A DNA stretch of 54,961 bases from Planktomarina sp. (GTDB lineage: Bacteria; Pseudomonadota; Alphaproteobacteria; Rhodobacterales; Rhodobacteraceae). The stretch is taken from contig JAHDCF010000016.1 in NCBI GenBank assembly GCA_020630015.1, positions 1 through 54,961 of the forward strand. The letters are read 5' to 3'. The notes beneath the pieces are model-generated. The model saw only the letters and a list, made by a program, of their open reading frames with translations. It was not told the DNA's origin and ran no database searches. Each line of letters opens with the position of its first letter. The first letter of the stretch is position 1. Shown here in pieces: positions 36,082 to 43,970 of the stretch. The position numbers and the translations under genes were made by a program.

Positions 36082-36215
36082 GAAGTGTCCTCCCGTTGAT
36101 TACGAGGGGGGCCATGTATGCTAACGATTTCCCCCCAAATACACTTAACAGTGTGTGTGCAATATCGCTGGGACGCTGAAAAGAAATCAACAAAACCCTT
36201 GAAACATTGAATTAT

Positions 36216-36290
36216 TTTGTAAAGATTTACACCATCCCACGGTGTACTTTGTAAATTAATTCTCTCGCACCTGCAGAAACTGCTTGCAAA
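36216..36290. promoter_or_regulatory. three TTTGTAAA/CTTGCAAA-type sites, candidate ScfR operator
   Basis: The 224-bp divergent gap (36082-36305) carries TTTGTAAA at 36216-36223, TTTGTAAA at 36248-36255 and CTTGCAAA at 36283-36290, about three helical turns apart. The first overlaps the perfect inverted repeat TGTAAA-GA-TTTACA (36218-36231). ScfR-family regulators (RamB, PccR) are reported to bind TTTGCAAA-like elements, so these may be the neighbouring regulator's own operator. The rest of the gap holds nothing else I can support. Confidence 0.5.
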
Positions 36291-36305
36291 TAAACAGGTT
36301 TTTTA

Positions 36306-37649
36306 ATGTCTCGGAAGATTTTGATCGGCACCCGCGTTCGCGAGAGACGCTTGTTGAAGGGGTTAAAGCAAGCGGAATTGGCCAACTTGGTTGGAATTTC
36401 TGGATCATATCTGAACCTGATCGAACACAATCGCCGCCGAATCGGGGGTAAACTGCTGGCCGATCTGGCACGCACGCTTGAGGTGGAACAATCCCTGCTG
36501 TCTGATGGGGTCGAGGCGGGCTTGATCGCGGATTTGCGCGATGCGGTTGAAGATCAACCCGCGAATGCAGACCGGGCAGAGGAACTGGCGGGTCGATTTC
36601 CCAGATGGGCAAAGGTGATCGTTTCGCAAAAGGCGCGGATTGCCGAATTGGAACAACGGGTCGCGGCGTTATCTGACAGGGTGTCCCACGATCCGTTTTT
36701 GTCAGAATCCTTACATGAAATCTTGTCCACCGTGACGGCTATTCATTCCACGGCCTCAATCTTGGTCGATCCTGAACAGATGAATGCCACGTGGCGCAAA
36801 AGGTTTTCCGACAACCTGTTTAGCGACAGTGAACGCTTGGCCAGCGCGGGCAAAGCTTTGGCAAAATATTTGGACAGTGACAAAGCCTCTGACTTTGAGG
36901 CCTTTTCCCCACATGATGAACTGGACCGTGCCATTCAATCGGTCGGTGGCCATTTTGAAGAGCTTGAAACAGGCAGGTTCGGTCCAGAAGGGGTGGCCAA
37001 ATCTGTGTTGCAATCCGTGTCGCCATCCGCATTGGCGCTGGGTTTAACGTATTTGGACCGATATCGGAAGGATGCCCAAGCCTTGCCGATGGATGTTTTG
37101 GTGCCTTTGTATCAACGGGTTGGATGTAATCCCGCCCGGATTGGGGAAGAAACGGGTGTGTCATTGCCCATCGTGTTGCGCAGGTTGGCGTCATTGCCGG
37201 CGGATATCACGGGCGGGCATGTGGGTGTGATCACCTGTGATGGCACCGGAACTTTGTTGCATAAATTGCCACCAGAAGGATTTTCCGTGCCCCGGGTGGG
37301 GGCGGCTTGTTCCCTTTGGCCTTTGTTTGGGGCCTTGTTGCAACCTTTGGTGCCATTGCATCGTGTGCTGGGGGCCAGCTTACGGGCAGGGGGATCAGGG
37401 GCCGATGGCACGGCAAACCTGTTTGATGCCTACACAATTTGTGAACCCATCGGGCAACCAAAGTTCAACGAAACCCCAACATATGAGGCAACCATGCTGT
37501 TGGTGCGCCGCACTGACGGGCGGGGGGTGTCGGATGTGTTGAATGTGGGTCCCGCATGCCGATTATGCCCGGTTACAGATTGCGCCGCTCGCCGGGAAAG
37601 ATCCGTTTTGGCGATGGGTTTTGACTCTGACCCCCTCAATAGGGTTTAG
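36306..37649 (+). CDS. XRE/ScfR-family (RamB-like) transcriptional regulator
   Basis: This is a 447-residue regulator. An N-terminal XRE helix-turn-helix (about 8-62; KQAELANLVGISGSYLNLIE) is followed by a coiled segment (about 105-125). The C-terminal DUF2083-type region ends in CRLCPVTDC (Cys418, 421, 426), the Cys cluster typical of short-chain fatty acyl regulators such as RamB and PccR. The usual IrrE-like HExxH metallopeptidase segment is not visible. Instead residues about 130-190 (SLHEILSTVTAIHSTAS) look like a histidine kinase dimerisation helix pair. It probably senses acyl-CoA state and controls liv/acs and itself. It lies 40 bp upstream of the receiver gene. Confidence 0.8.
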   Translation: MSRKILIGTRVRERRLLKGLKQAELANLVGISGSYLNLIEHNRRRIGGKLLADLARTLEVEQSLLSDGVEAGLIADLRDAVEDQPANADRAEELAGRFPRWAKVIVSQKARIAELEQRVAALSDRVSHDPFLSESLHEILSTVTAIHSTASILVDPEQMNATWRKRFSDNLFSDSERLASAGKALAKYLDSDKASDFEAFSPHDELDRAIQSVGGHFEELETGRFGPEGVAKSVLQSVSPSALALGLTYLDRYRKDAQALPMDVLVPLYQRVGCNPARIGEETGVSLPIVLRRLASLPADITGGHVGVITCDGTGTLLHKLPPEGFSVPRVGAACSLWPLFGALLQPLVPLHRVLGASLRAGGSGADGTANLFDAYTICEPIGQPKFNETPTYEATMLLVRRTDGRGVSDVLNVGPACRLCPVTDCAARRERSVLAMGFDSDPLNRV

Positions 37650-37689
37650 TGCGCCCAAGGCAGAATGATCATGCATCTAAAGGGGTGGG

Positions 37690-38064
37690 GTGGTGACAAA
37701 ACATATTTTGTTGATCGAAGATGAACCCAACATCATCGAAGCGATCACATTTATTTTGTTGCGAAAAGGGATTAAGGTGGATGCCCATTCAAATGGCGCA
37801 TCTGCGCTTGAAACTGTGAAATCCACAAATCCAGATGCGGTGATATTGGATGTGATGCTGCCCAATCGATCTGGGTTTGATATCTTACAAGACATCCGCG
37901 AAGATACTGATTTTGCAGAGATTCCAGTGATGATGTTGACGGCACGAGGGCAAACCAAAGATCGCGAAAGGGCGATGGAATTGGGGGCCACGGCCTATAT
38001 GACCAAACCATTTTCCAATTCAGATGTGATTGAGGCCATCACAGCTTTGTTGGAGGGTGCTTGA
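37690..38064 (+). CDS. single-domain response regulator (CheY-like receiver)
   Basis: This 124-residue protein is a complete receiver domain with no output domain. The acidic pocket is Glu10-Asp11, the phospho-acceptor is Asp54 in VILDVMLPNRSG, the switch Thr84 lies in MLTARG, and Lys106 lies in TKPF. Start GTG 37690 or GTG 37693, after an AAAGGGG site. It overlaps the small membrane-protein gene by one base (TGATG) and sits upstream of the symporter-histidine kinase. That kinase is its obvious phosphodonor. Unlike CrbR-type regulators it has no LuxR-like helix-turn-helix, so it must act through a partner protein. Confidence 0.9.
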   Translation: MVTKHILLIEDEPNIIEAITFILLRKGIKVDAHSNGASALETVKSTNPDAVILDVMLPNRSGFDILQDIREDTDFAEIPVMMLTARGQTKDRERAMELGATAYMTKPFSNSDVIEAITALLEGA

Positions 38065-38312
38065 TGGAAAACACCCCACAAAAGGCGCAAGGCCAAGGGC
38101 GGCGAAAGCTGATCGAATTTGCCATGATCCTTCCCTTTGGTGGGGCAATCTTGGTGGGGCTGCCTTTGCTGTGGCCCGCTGCAGGTGGGGCATCAGACCG
38201 AGGTGTCAGCACATCATCGGCGATGATTTATCTGTTTTCTGCATGGTTTGTGATGATTGTTTTGGCATCATGGCTGTCATGGCGTTTGCGCAGATATCAG
38301 GCTGACGACTAA
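38064..38312 (+). CDS. small two-helix membrane protein of the symporter-kinase operon
   Basis: I do not recognise a family for this 82-residue protein. A basic N-terminus precedes two hydrophobic segments, FAMILPFGGAILVGLPLLW (about 19-37) and IYLFSAWFVMIVLASWLSW (about 54-72), and the C-terminus is basic (RLRRYQ). This layout is like the small subunits that accompany solute:sodium symporters, for example YjcH/DUF485 beside ActP, though I cannot show homology. It is translationally coupled to the receiver gene upstream and ends 2 bp before the symporter-kinase start. Confidence 0.7.
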   Translation: MENTPQKAQGQGRRKLIEFAMILPFGGAILVGLPLLWPAAGGASDRGVSTSSAMIYLFSAWFVMIVLASWLSWRLRRYQADD

Positions 38313-38314
38313 CG

Positions 38315-40981
38315 ATGTTTTCCACGGATATTCTGATCGGGGTTTCCCTGATTTACGTGGCCTTCTTGTTCGCCGTGGCTTTTTTGGCCGAACGCGCAAA
38401 TCAACGCGGCCGGGCGAAATGGTTGCGATCCCCCTTAACATATACTTTGTCCCTGTCGGTTTATTGCACCGCTTGGACATTTTACGGTGCCGTGGGATTT
38501 GCCGCCCGTTCTGGGTTGGAATTTCTGACGATTTACCTTGGGCCAACGGGTGTCTTGATCGGTTGGTGGTGGGTGTTGCGCCGCCTTGTGCGGATCGGTC
38601 GGGCCGAACGAATTACATCCATTGCTGATTTGATTTCATCGCGGTTTGGGAAATCGACGTCGCTGGGTTGGATCGTGACGGTATTGGCCGTGATCGGGAC
38701 GACGCCTTATATTGCACTGCAACTGCAATCGGTGACCCTTTCGTTGGCGGTATTTGGTCAGGGCGACGGGGCGGTAAATGTGAACGCAGATGCAACAGCC
38801 CTGTGGGTGGCGGCCGGTTTGGCCGTTTTTACCATTGTGTTCGGCACCCGGAATTTGGACGTGAATGAACGTCACAGTGGTGTTGTGATGGCCATTGCGG
38901 TTGAGGCGGTGGTGAAACTTTTGGCGCTGTTGGCGGTGGGGGTGTTTGTGGTTTGGGGGTTGGCCGGGGGCATTGGGCCAACGCTGAATCTGATCGATAC
39001 CTCCCCAATTGCGGATTGGTCTGTTCCCACTGGCCGTTGGATCGGATTAACATTTTTGTCTGCGGCGGCCTTTTTGTGTCTGCCCCGGATGTATCAGGTT
39101 TTGGTGGTGGAAAATTCTGACGAACGGCATCTGGCCACGGCGGGTTGGGCGTTCCCATTTTATCTTTTGTTGATGTCTCTTTTTGTGGTGCCCATTGCCG
39201 TTGTGGGGTTAAAGATGATGCCCGCAGGCGCCAATCCTGACTTGTTTGTTTTGACGCTACCTTTGTCTGCAGGGCAAAACGAATTGGCGGTATTTGCCTT
39301 TTTGGGTGGATTTTCATCCGCCACGTCCATGGTGATTGTGGCTGCAATTGCGCTTTCCACGATGGTGTCAAACCACATCGTCACCCCGATTTGGCTGCGG
39401 GCCGCGGGTGAAGGGGCAACCGTATCGGGCGATATCAGAAGTGTTGTGATTTTATCGCGCCGTTTATCCATCGCCGCGATTTTGGGGCTGGGGTATGTGT
39501 ATTACCGCCTGTCGGGGGGTGGGGCGGCCTTGGCGGCCATCGGTTTGATCTCTTTTGCGGGTGTGGCGCAGGTTTTGCCGGTGATGCTGGGTGGCATTTT
39601 CTGGCGCGGGGCCACGCGCATTGGGGCAGCTGCTGGATTGATCGCCGGGTTTTTGGTGTGGGCTTACACGATGTTCTTGCCATCGGTTGGCACGGGAATG
39701 TTCCTATCCGACAGCATCTTGAACAACGGACTGTTTGGTCTGCATTGGTTGAAACCCCGTGCTTTGTTTGGAATTTCTGATCTTGATCCGGTTTTGCACG
39801 CGGTCTTCTGGTCTTTGTTAATCAACACATTGGTCTTTGTGATTGGATCATTGTTAACCAACCCCACCCCGTTGGAACGCATGCAGGCCTTTCAGTTTAT
39901 TACGGCCTTTGACAGTGGGGCATCCCCTCGCAGTTGGCGCAGTGGTGCCGCGGAATCAGAGGATTTGTTGTTGATGGCCCAGCGCATTTTGGGGGCAACT
40001 GAGGCGCAAAAATTGTTTCGACGATTTGCCCAAGATCAAGGGATTGAAGGATATCTGCCCAGCCCGACACCTGCATTCTTGGATGATTTGGAACGCGCTT
40101 TGGCGGGATCGGTTGGATCGGCCACCGCGCACGCCATGGTGGGGCAAATGGTGGCGGGATCGGCCGTCACAGTGGAGGATTTGATGGCGGTGGCAGATGA
40201 AACCGCTCAGATCATGGAATATTCGCATCAGTTGGAAACGAAATCCGCGGAACTGACATCCACGGCAACCCAGTTGCGTGACGCGAATGAAAAACTGATG
40301 CAGCTTTCAGTGCAAAAAGATGCGTTCCTCAGCCAGATCAGTCATGAATTGCGCACGCCAATGACATCGATCCGATCTTTTTCAGAGATTTTGCAAGACA
40401 AAGGTCTGAAGGCCGCCGATCGCGTGAAATACGCCACCATCATTTCAGATGAAACCCAACGCCTGACACGGCTTCTTGATGATTTGCTTGACCTCAGCGT
40501 TTTGGAAAACGGTCAGGTCACGCTGAACATTGAAACCGGTACATTGGGGCAAGTGTTGGATCAGGCCTTGGCGGCCACGGACATCAAGGGGCAGGTGACA
40601 GTGCTGCGCCCCAAATCGCGAGAGTCCCTCTCAATCACAACTGATCTTGATCGTCTTGCGCAGGTGGTTATCAATCTGATCACCAATGCGGCCAAATATT
40701 GCGATGCTGTTAAGCCCCAATTGAAAATTTTGGCGCGCGAAACTGACACTGGCATTGAAGTTGATTTTATCGACAACGGAAGTGGTGTCCCACGTGGCAA
40801 GCGAGATCTGATTTTTGAAAAATTTGCGCGTATCTCGGACGAGGCCAAGGCCGGAAGTGCCGGGTTGGGCCTCGCAATCTGTCGCGAAATTATGACCAAC
40901 CTTGGCGGCAGTATTGAATATTTGCCTGGGCAAAAAGGAGCGGCCTTCCGCCTGAGGTTGCCGCATCAACCAACCGTATGA
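38315..40981 (+). CDS. sodium:solute symporter-histidine kinase fusion (CrbS/CbrA-type)
   Basis: This is an 888-residue sensor kinase. About 13 membrane helices fill residues 1-515 and form an SLC5/SSS-type transporter (SLSVYCTAWTFYGAVGF near 47-63; FSSATSMVIVAAIALSTMVSN). A STAC-like linker (about 525-620) and a coiled segment follow. HisKA contains the phospho-His677 in SQISHELRTPM. HATPase_c has N-box VINLITNAAKYC, G1 DNGSGVPRG and G2 GSAGLGLAICREIM. No PAS domain is evident. CrbS and MxtR kinases with this architecture control acs in Vibrio and Pseudomonas, and CbrA senses carbon/nitrogen balance. With acs nearby, acetate sensing by transport or binding is the leading idea. Confidence 0.9.
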   Translation: MFSTDILIGVSLIYVAFLFAVAFLAERANQRGRAKWLRSPLTYTLSLSVYCTAWTFYGAVGFAARSGLEFLTIYLGPTGVLIGWWWVLRRLVRIGRAERITSIADLISSRFGKSTSLGWIVTVLAVIGTTPYIALQLQSVTLSLAVFGQGDGAVNVNADATALWVAAGLAVFTIVFGTRNLDVNERHSGVVMAIAVEAVVKLLALLAVGVFVVWGLAGGIGPTLNLIDTSPIADWSVPTGRWIGLTFLSAAAFLCLPRMYQVLVVENSDERHLATAGWAFPFYLLLMSLFVVPIAVVGLKMMPAGANPDLFVLTLPLSAGQNELAVFAFLGGFSSATSMVIVAAIALSTMVSNHIVTPIWLRAAGEGATVSGDIRSVVILSRRLSIAAILGLGYVYYRLSGGGAALAAIGLISFAGVAQVLPVMLGGIFWRGATRIGAAAGLIAGFLVWAYTMFLPSVGTGMFLSDSILNNGLFGLHWLKPRALFGISDLDPVLHAVFWSLLINTLVFVIGSLLTNPTPLERMQAFQFITAFDSGASPRSWRSGAAESEDLLLMAQRILGATEAQKLFRRFAQDQGIEGYLPSPTPAFLDDLERALAGSVGSATAHAMVGQMVAGSAVTVEDLMAVADETAQIMEYSHQLETKSAELTSTATQLRDANEKLMQLSVQKDAFLSQISHELRTPMTSIRSFSEILQDKGLKAADRVKYATIISDETQRLTRLLDDLLDLSVLENGQVTLNIETGTLGQVLDQALAATDIKGQVTVLRPKSRESLSITTDLDRLAQVVINLITNAAKYCDAVKPQLKILARETDTGIEVDFIDNGSGVPRGKRDLIFEKFARISDEAKAGSAGLGLAICREIMTNLGGSIEYLPGQKGAAFRLRLPHQPTV

Positions 40982-40987
40982 CGGGAT

Positions 40988-41413
40988 TTACGACTGGGCA
41001 AATCCATCCAGTTGCAGGCGCATATGGGCCATTGGATATCCGGCATTTTCAACCGCTTCGACGATTTGGTCTGTCGGCAGATGCCCCGCTTGGGTGAAGG
41101 CCCAAACAATGCTGCACCGATTTCCCGACGCACAATAGGCCAAAACGGGGCCTTCCACCGTGTCTAACAATTTACGCTGTGTGGCGATTGCGTCGGGGCC
41201 AAAAGTGCGTGCATCGAAAGGGTTGTCATAAAAGGCCATGCCGGCCTTTTTAACCGCTTCTTCAATTTCACACATATGCAGATCGCCGGGATTTTCGGTG
41301 TCGGGGCGATTGCAAATAACCGTTTTAAACCCCGCAGCCGCGATATCAGACACTTGATCACAGGTGATTTGCGGTGAAACAGAATATGAGTCCGATAGTT
41401 GCCGAATATCCAA
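40988..41413 (-). CDS. TIGR01244/DUF442 phosphatase-like sulfur-metabolism protein
   Basis: This 141-residue protein has the protein-tyrosine-phosphatase-like fold of the DUF442/TIGR01244 family, found fused to or beside Blh/PRF sulfur dioxygenases. The substrate loop is YCASGNRCSIVW (about 93-104), equivalent to Cx5R; here Cys-Ala-Ser-Gly-Asn-Arg gives C-x4-R, as in the family. ICNRPDTENPGD is the early conserved segment. It converges on the symporter-kinase gene and is followed upstream by the SnoaL-like gene with a 9-bp gap. The partner dioxygenase is not here. Confidence 0.85.
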   Translation of the reverse strand: MDIRQLSDSYSVSPQITCDQVSDIAAAGFKTVICNRPDTENPGDLHMCEIEEAVKKAGMAFYDNPFDARTFGPDAIATQRKLLDTVEGPVLAYCASGNRCSIVWAFTQAGHLPTDQIVEAVENAGYPMAHMRLQLDGFAQS

Positions 41414-41422
41414 AGGGGCCTC

Positions 41423-42448
41423 CTATATGTCTTTGGGCAGGGTACCTGTCATATGGCGCAAACGCGCAAACACATCGACACCCATTTGAAGGGCGATGTC
41501 GATAATATCTATGGGCACCCAATTTTCAGCGATCATACCATCGCCATCGATGCGATAAAAATCCATAACCCTCATATTGATTATGCGACCTGTTGGACCA
41601 ATGCCCAACCATTCCCCATCATGGGTGGCCGTCACCGAAGGCCAACCGCCGGTCACGGCAAAGTTGCCATCCCCAATGCGAATGTAGTGACCAGCACCTG
41701 CGCGATCTGGAAAGGCCTTCAAAAATGGAATCTGATGATGGGCGCGAAAACCCGGCAACCCTCGGCTGCTGCCGATGCCCGATGGGCCATACCACATGAA
41801 ATCGCGGGTCCAGTAATCTGCATGAGGCATACTGTCTAATGTTTTCCCATCAAATTGACCAAGGGCAGCATGCATTTTCAAAACTTGATCCATCGCCTGT
41901 TTTCCCGCATCGCCGTCGCAAGTGGACAGATGCACACCATCCAAGGTGGCGGGGGGTTGCCAGGCACCTTCACTTCCCAAGGATGGGGGCAGGGGCCACA
42001 GGCCCACCTGATGCATCAGATCAAGATAATCCCACAACATCCAACTTTGGCAAATTTTCCCGGTTTGGGGGTCCAATTCATGAACCTCACAAAACCGCAA
42101 CGTCACGGTGCCATGGGAAGGTGGAATATCAAACAAAGGGGCTTGAAACGTTCCTTGATAAACACCCATTGTGGCCACCAATTGGGCAGGGCGCGCTGTA
42201 TCAACCCGATCATCGGGCAGGTTATCACCCGCCACAAAAATCTGATCACGGCGTTCAACATCCGGCAATGCAGTGCGCAACGCGTCAAACAAGCCTTGCA
42301 CGGCCTTGTGACCGGAAATGGCGTTCACCGGTTGACTGGCCAATACCTGGACATGTGCATCAAAATAATCTGACACAGGTGCGCCTTTTGTGACTGCCTG
42401 CAAATGGTTGAACGCCGTTTGTTTAAGCGCTGCGATATCCCAACTCAC
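41423..42448 (-). CDS. tandem SnoaL-like (NTF2 fold) protein
   Basis: This 341-residue protein is built from two SnoaL-like polyketide-cyclase folds. The first half (about 1-155) contains YFDAHVQVLASQPVNAISGH and the second half (about 185-341) contains YWTRDFMWYGPSGIGSSRGLPGFRAHHQIPFL. Each half ends with a WxxxD-type strand: SWMLWDYLDLMHQVGLW and ENWVPIDIIDIALQMG. These folds catalyse ester cyclisation, isomerisation or small hydrolytic steps. The start is GTG 42448, whose GTGA overlaps the stop of the 70-residue membrane-protein gene. The reaction is unknown. Confidence 0.75.
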   Translation of the reverse strand: MSWDIAALKQTAFNHLQAVTKGAPVSDYFDAHVQVLASQPVNAISGHKAVQGLFDALRTALPDVERRDQIFVAGDNLPDDRVDTARPAQLVATMGVYQGTFQAPLFDIPPSHGTVTLRFCEVHELDPQTGKICQSWMLWDYLDLMHQVGLWPLPPSLGSEGAWQPPATLDGVHLSTCDGDAGKQAMDQVLKMHAALGQFDGKTLDSMPHADYWTRDFMWYGPSGIGSSRGLPGFRAHHQIPFLKAFPDRAGAGHYIRIGDGNFAVTGGWPSVTATHDGEWLGIGPTGRIINMRVMDFYRIDGDGMIAENWVPIDIIDIALQMGVDVFARLRHMTGTLPKDI

Positions 42449-42657
42449 AACAAGACACCGATCACAACAAGCATCAAACCAATGCCCGACAACCCCATCG
42501 CGGCAAGGTTCCAAGGCAAGACGGCCTGTAACGTTGCGCGTAAGGCATCATCATCCGCGCCGGATTTTTTGGCCTTCCAAACCCGCGCGATGCACCAAAT
42601 CAACAACGCAATTCCAACCAATGACAAAACAATGCCCGGGAAAATTAACCAGCCCAT
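42445..42657 (-). CDS. small membrane protein upstream of the SnoaL-like gene
   Basis: This is a 70-residue protein with two hydrophobic helices, LIFPGIVLSLVGIALLIWCIARVW (about 4-27, shown as one hydrophobic run) and LAAMGLSGIGLMLVVIGVLL at the C-terminus, joined by a charged loop (KAKKSGADDDALR). AAAAAGGGG precedes ATG 42657. The GTGA overlap with the SnoaL-like start supports its being real and cotranslated. I do not recognise the family. Confidence 0.65.
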   Translation of the reverse strand: MGWLIFPGIVLSLVGIALLIWCIARVWKAKKSGADDDALRATLQAVLPWNLAAMGLSGIGLMLVVIGVLL

Positions 42658-42760
42658 GACACACCCCTTTTTCCAATCATCGGCACGTTAGAAAATCATT
42701 GCGGTTGTGCAAGCGCAAAGAGCCGCGTATTGCACAAATTTATCAAGTGAAGGAGGTCTC

Positions 42761-43012
42761 ATGTCAGACGTTTCTGAAAGTTCCCGTGTCGCCGCGCAAG
42801 AATTGCGCCAGTTTATTGAACGGTTTGAACGGCTGGAGGCCGAAAAGAAAGACATTGCGGATCAGCAAAAAGAAGTGATGGCCGAAGCAAAGGGGCGTGG
42901 ATATGACACGCGTGTCATGCGTAAAATTGTGGCCCTTCGCAAACGTGATGCCAATGATTTGGCCGAAGAAGAAGCCGTTCTTGATATGTATAAAGAAGCG
43001 TTGGGGATGTAA
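42761..43012 (+). CDS. gapR: GapR/DUF2312 nucleoid-associated protein
   Basis: This 83-residue, highly charged helical protein belongs to DUF2312. The family member GapR in Caulobacter clamps overtwisted DNA ahead of replication and transcription. Family segments are LRQFIERFERLEAEKKDIAD (about 13-32) and MAEAKGRGYDTRVMRKIVAL (about 39-58), ending with EEAVLDMYKEALG. ATG 42761 follows a strong AAGGAGG. It lies 4 bp from the end of the convergent hypothetical gene. Confidence 0.9.
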   Translation: MSDVSESSRVAAQELRQFIERFERLEAEKKDIADQQKEVMAEAKGRGYDTRVMRKIVALRKRDANDLAEEEAVLDMYKEALGM

Positions 43013-43016
43013 CCGC

Positions 43017-43901
43017 TTAGCCGATTTCAGGCATCAGAAATGTCACATCATCACGCCCGGCGATTTCGGCGATTTCGTCTTGATACATTTCTGAAAATTC
43101 ATCCAAAACAGCATCGCTAAGGCCCGGGTTGTCAAATTCTTCGACCATCGCCTCGGGCCGGGCGAACCTTTCGATGAAGGCCCCAAGGACTTTGATGCGC
43201 TGTGCCTCAGATTTCGGGGGGTTTTTGCGGAAATACAGCTTTAATTTTTCAATCCCCTCTGGGCTGAGGATTTCACCGATCAAATCATACCCGCCTACAA
43301 TGCGGGTTCCGGGTTCCACACCCGCCATTGACCGCAAAACATGGGGCCAGATAAAGGGGCTGTCTTCATCACACCAAACGGTCAATTCGACGTCTGGTAT
43401 GGCCTCCAAAATCCGATCGATAAGATAAACCCAAGAAATGTCATCAGGGTTGATGCCAGACATAAAGCTTTCAAATGACCGCCCGCTGGATTGGGCAAAG
43501 GCTGATGGCACAAAGGCGGCCGGATCACGGATCGCCAGTTTGATTTCGATCTCATCCTCAGCAAAAATTTCACCCAATGCGGTCAACTTCGCATCCGCCA
43601 GCCCATAAAATTGACCGTTTTCAAAGATGCGATTGGGCACACAAAAGAAATTTCGGTTGCTCATGGCCACGCGTTTGGCATCAGGCATTGGCAAAATAGC
43701 CTCAAGCAGGCTTTCGCGAGAGTGCCGCATTTCTTTGCCACGGATCACATCCCCCACCGCCTCGCTTAGGATGCGGCGATATTTTTGGGGGCCGGGCAGG
43801 GCGATACCATGGTCTGACAGTATTTGCCTGTTCTTAACCAAAGATTTCAACAATGCGTCATCATCGCTGCAATGTGCACCGATATGAAAGGCGATTTGCA
43901 T
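43017..43901 (-). CDS. sulfotransferase-like protein with altered cofactor loop
   Basis: I have no characterised homologue for this 294-residue protein. Its opening AFHIGAHCSDDDALLKSL (about 3-20) aligns by eye with the sulfotransferase-like gene at 4407-5357 (LHLGFHKTASTHIQRLL), but the K-T-A-S cofactor loop is replaced by C-S-D-D. A later IKLAIRDPAAFVPSAFAQ (about 122-139) matches the position of the 3'-phosphate-binding Arg/Ser segment. It may thus be an inactive or repurposed sulfotransferase fold. It has no signal peptide. It is divergent from the iron-type permease. Confidence 0.55.
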   Translation of the reverse strand: MQIAFHIGAHCSDDDALLKSLVKNRQILSDHGIALPGPQKYRRILSEAVGDVIRGKEMRHSRESLLEAILPMPDAKRVAMSNRNFFCVPNRIFENGQFYGLADAKLTALGEIFAEDEIEIKLAIRDPAAFVPSAFAQSSGRSFESFMSGINPDDISWVYLIDRILEAIPDVELTVWCDEDSPFIWPHVLRSMAGVEPGTRIVGGYDLIGEILSPEGIEKLKLYFRKNPPKSEAQRIKVLGAFIERFARPEAMVEEFDNPGLSDAVLDEFSEMYQDEIAEIAGRDDVTFLMPEIG

Positions 43902-43970
43902 GTGATCTGCCCTCGTACGTCACTCAATGGCTTGACTATAGGCGCACTCACACGGCAAGGACCAGCCCTG

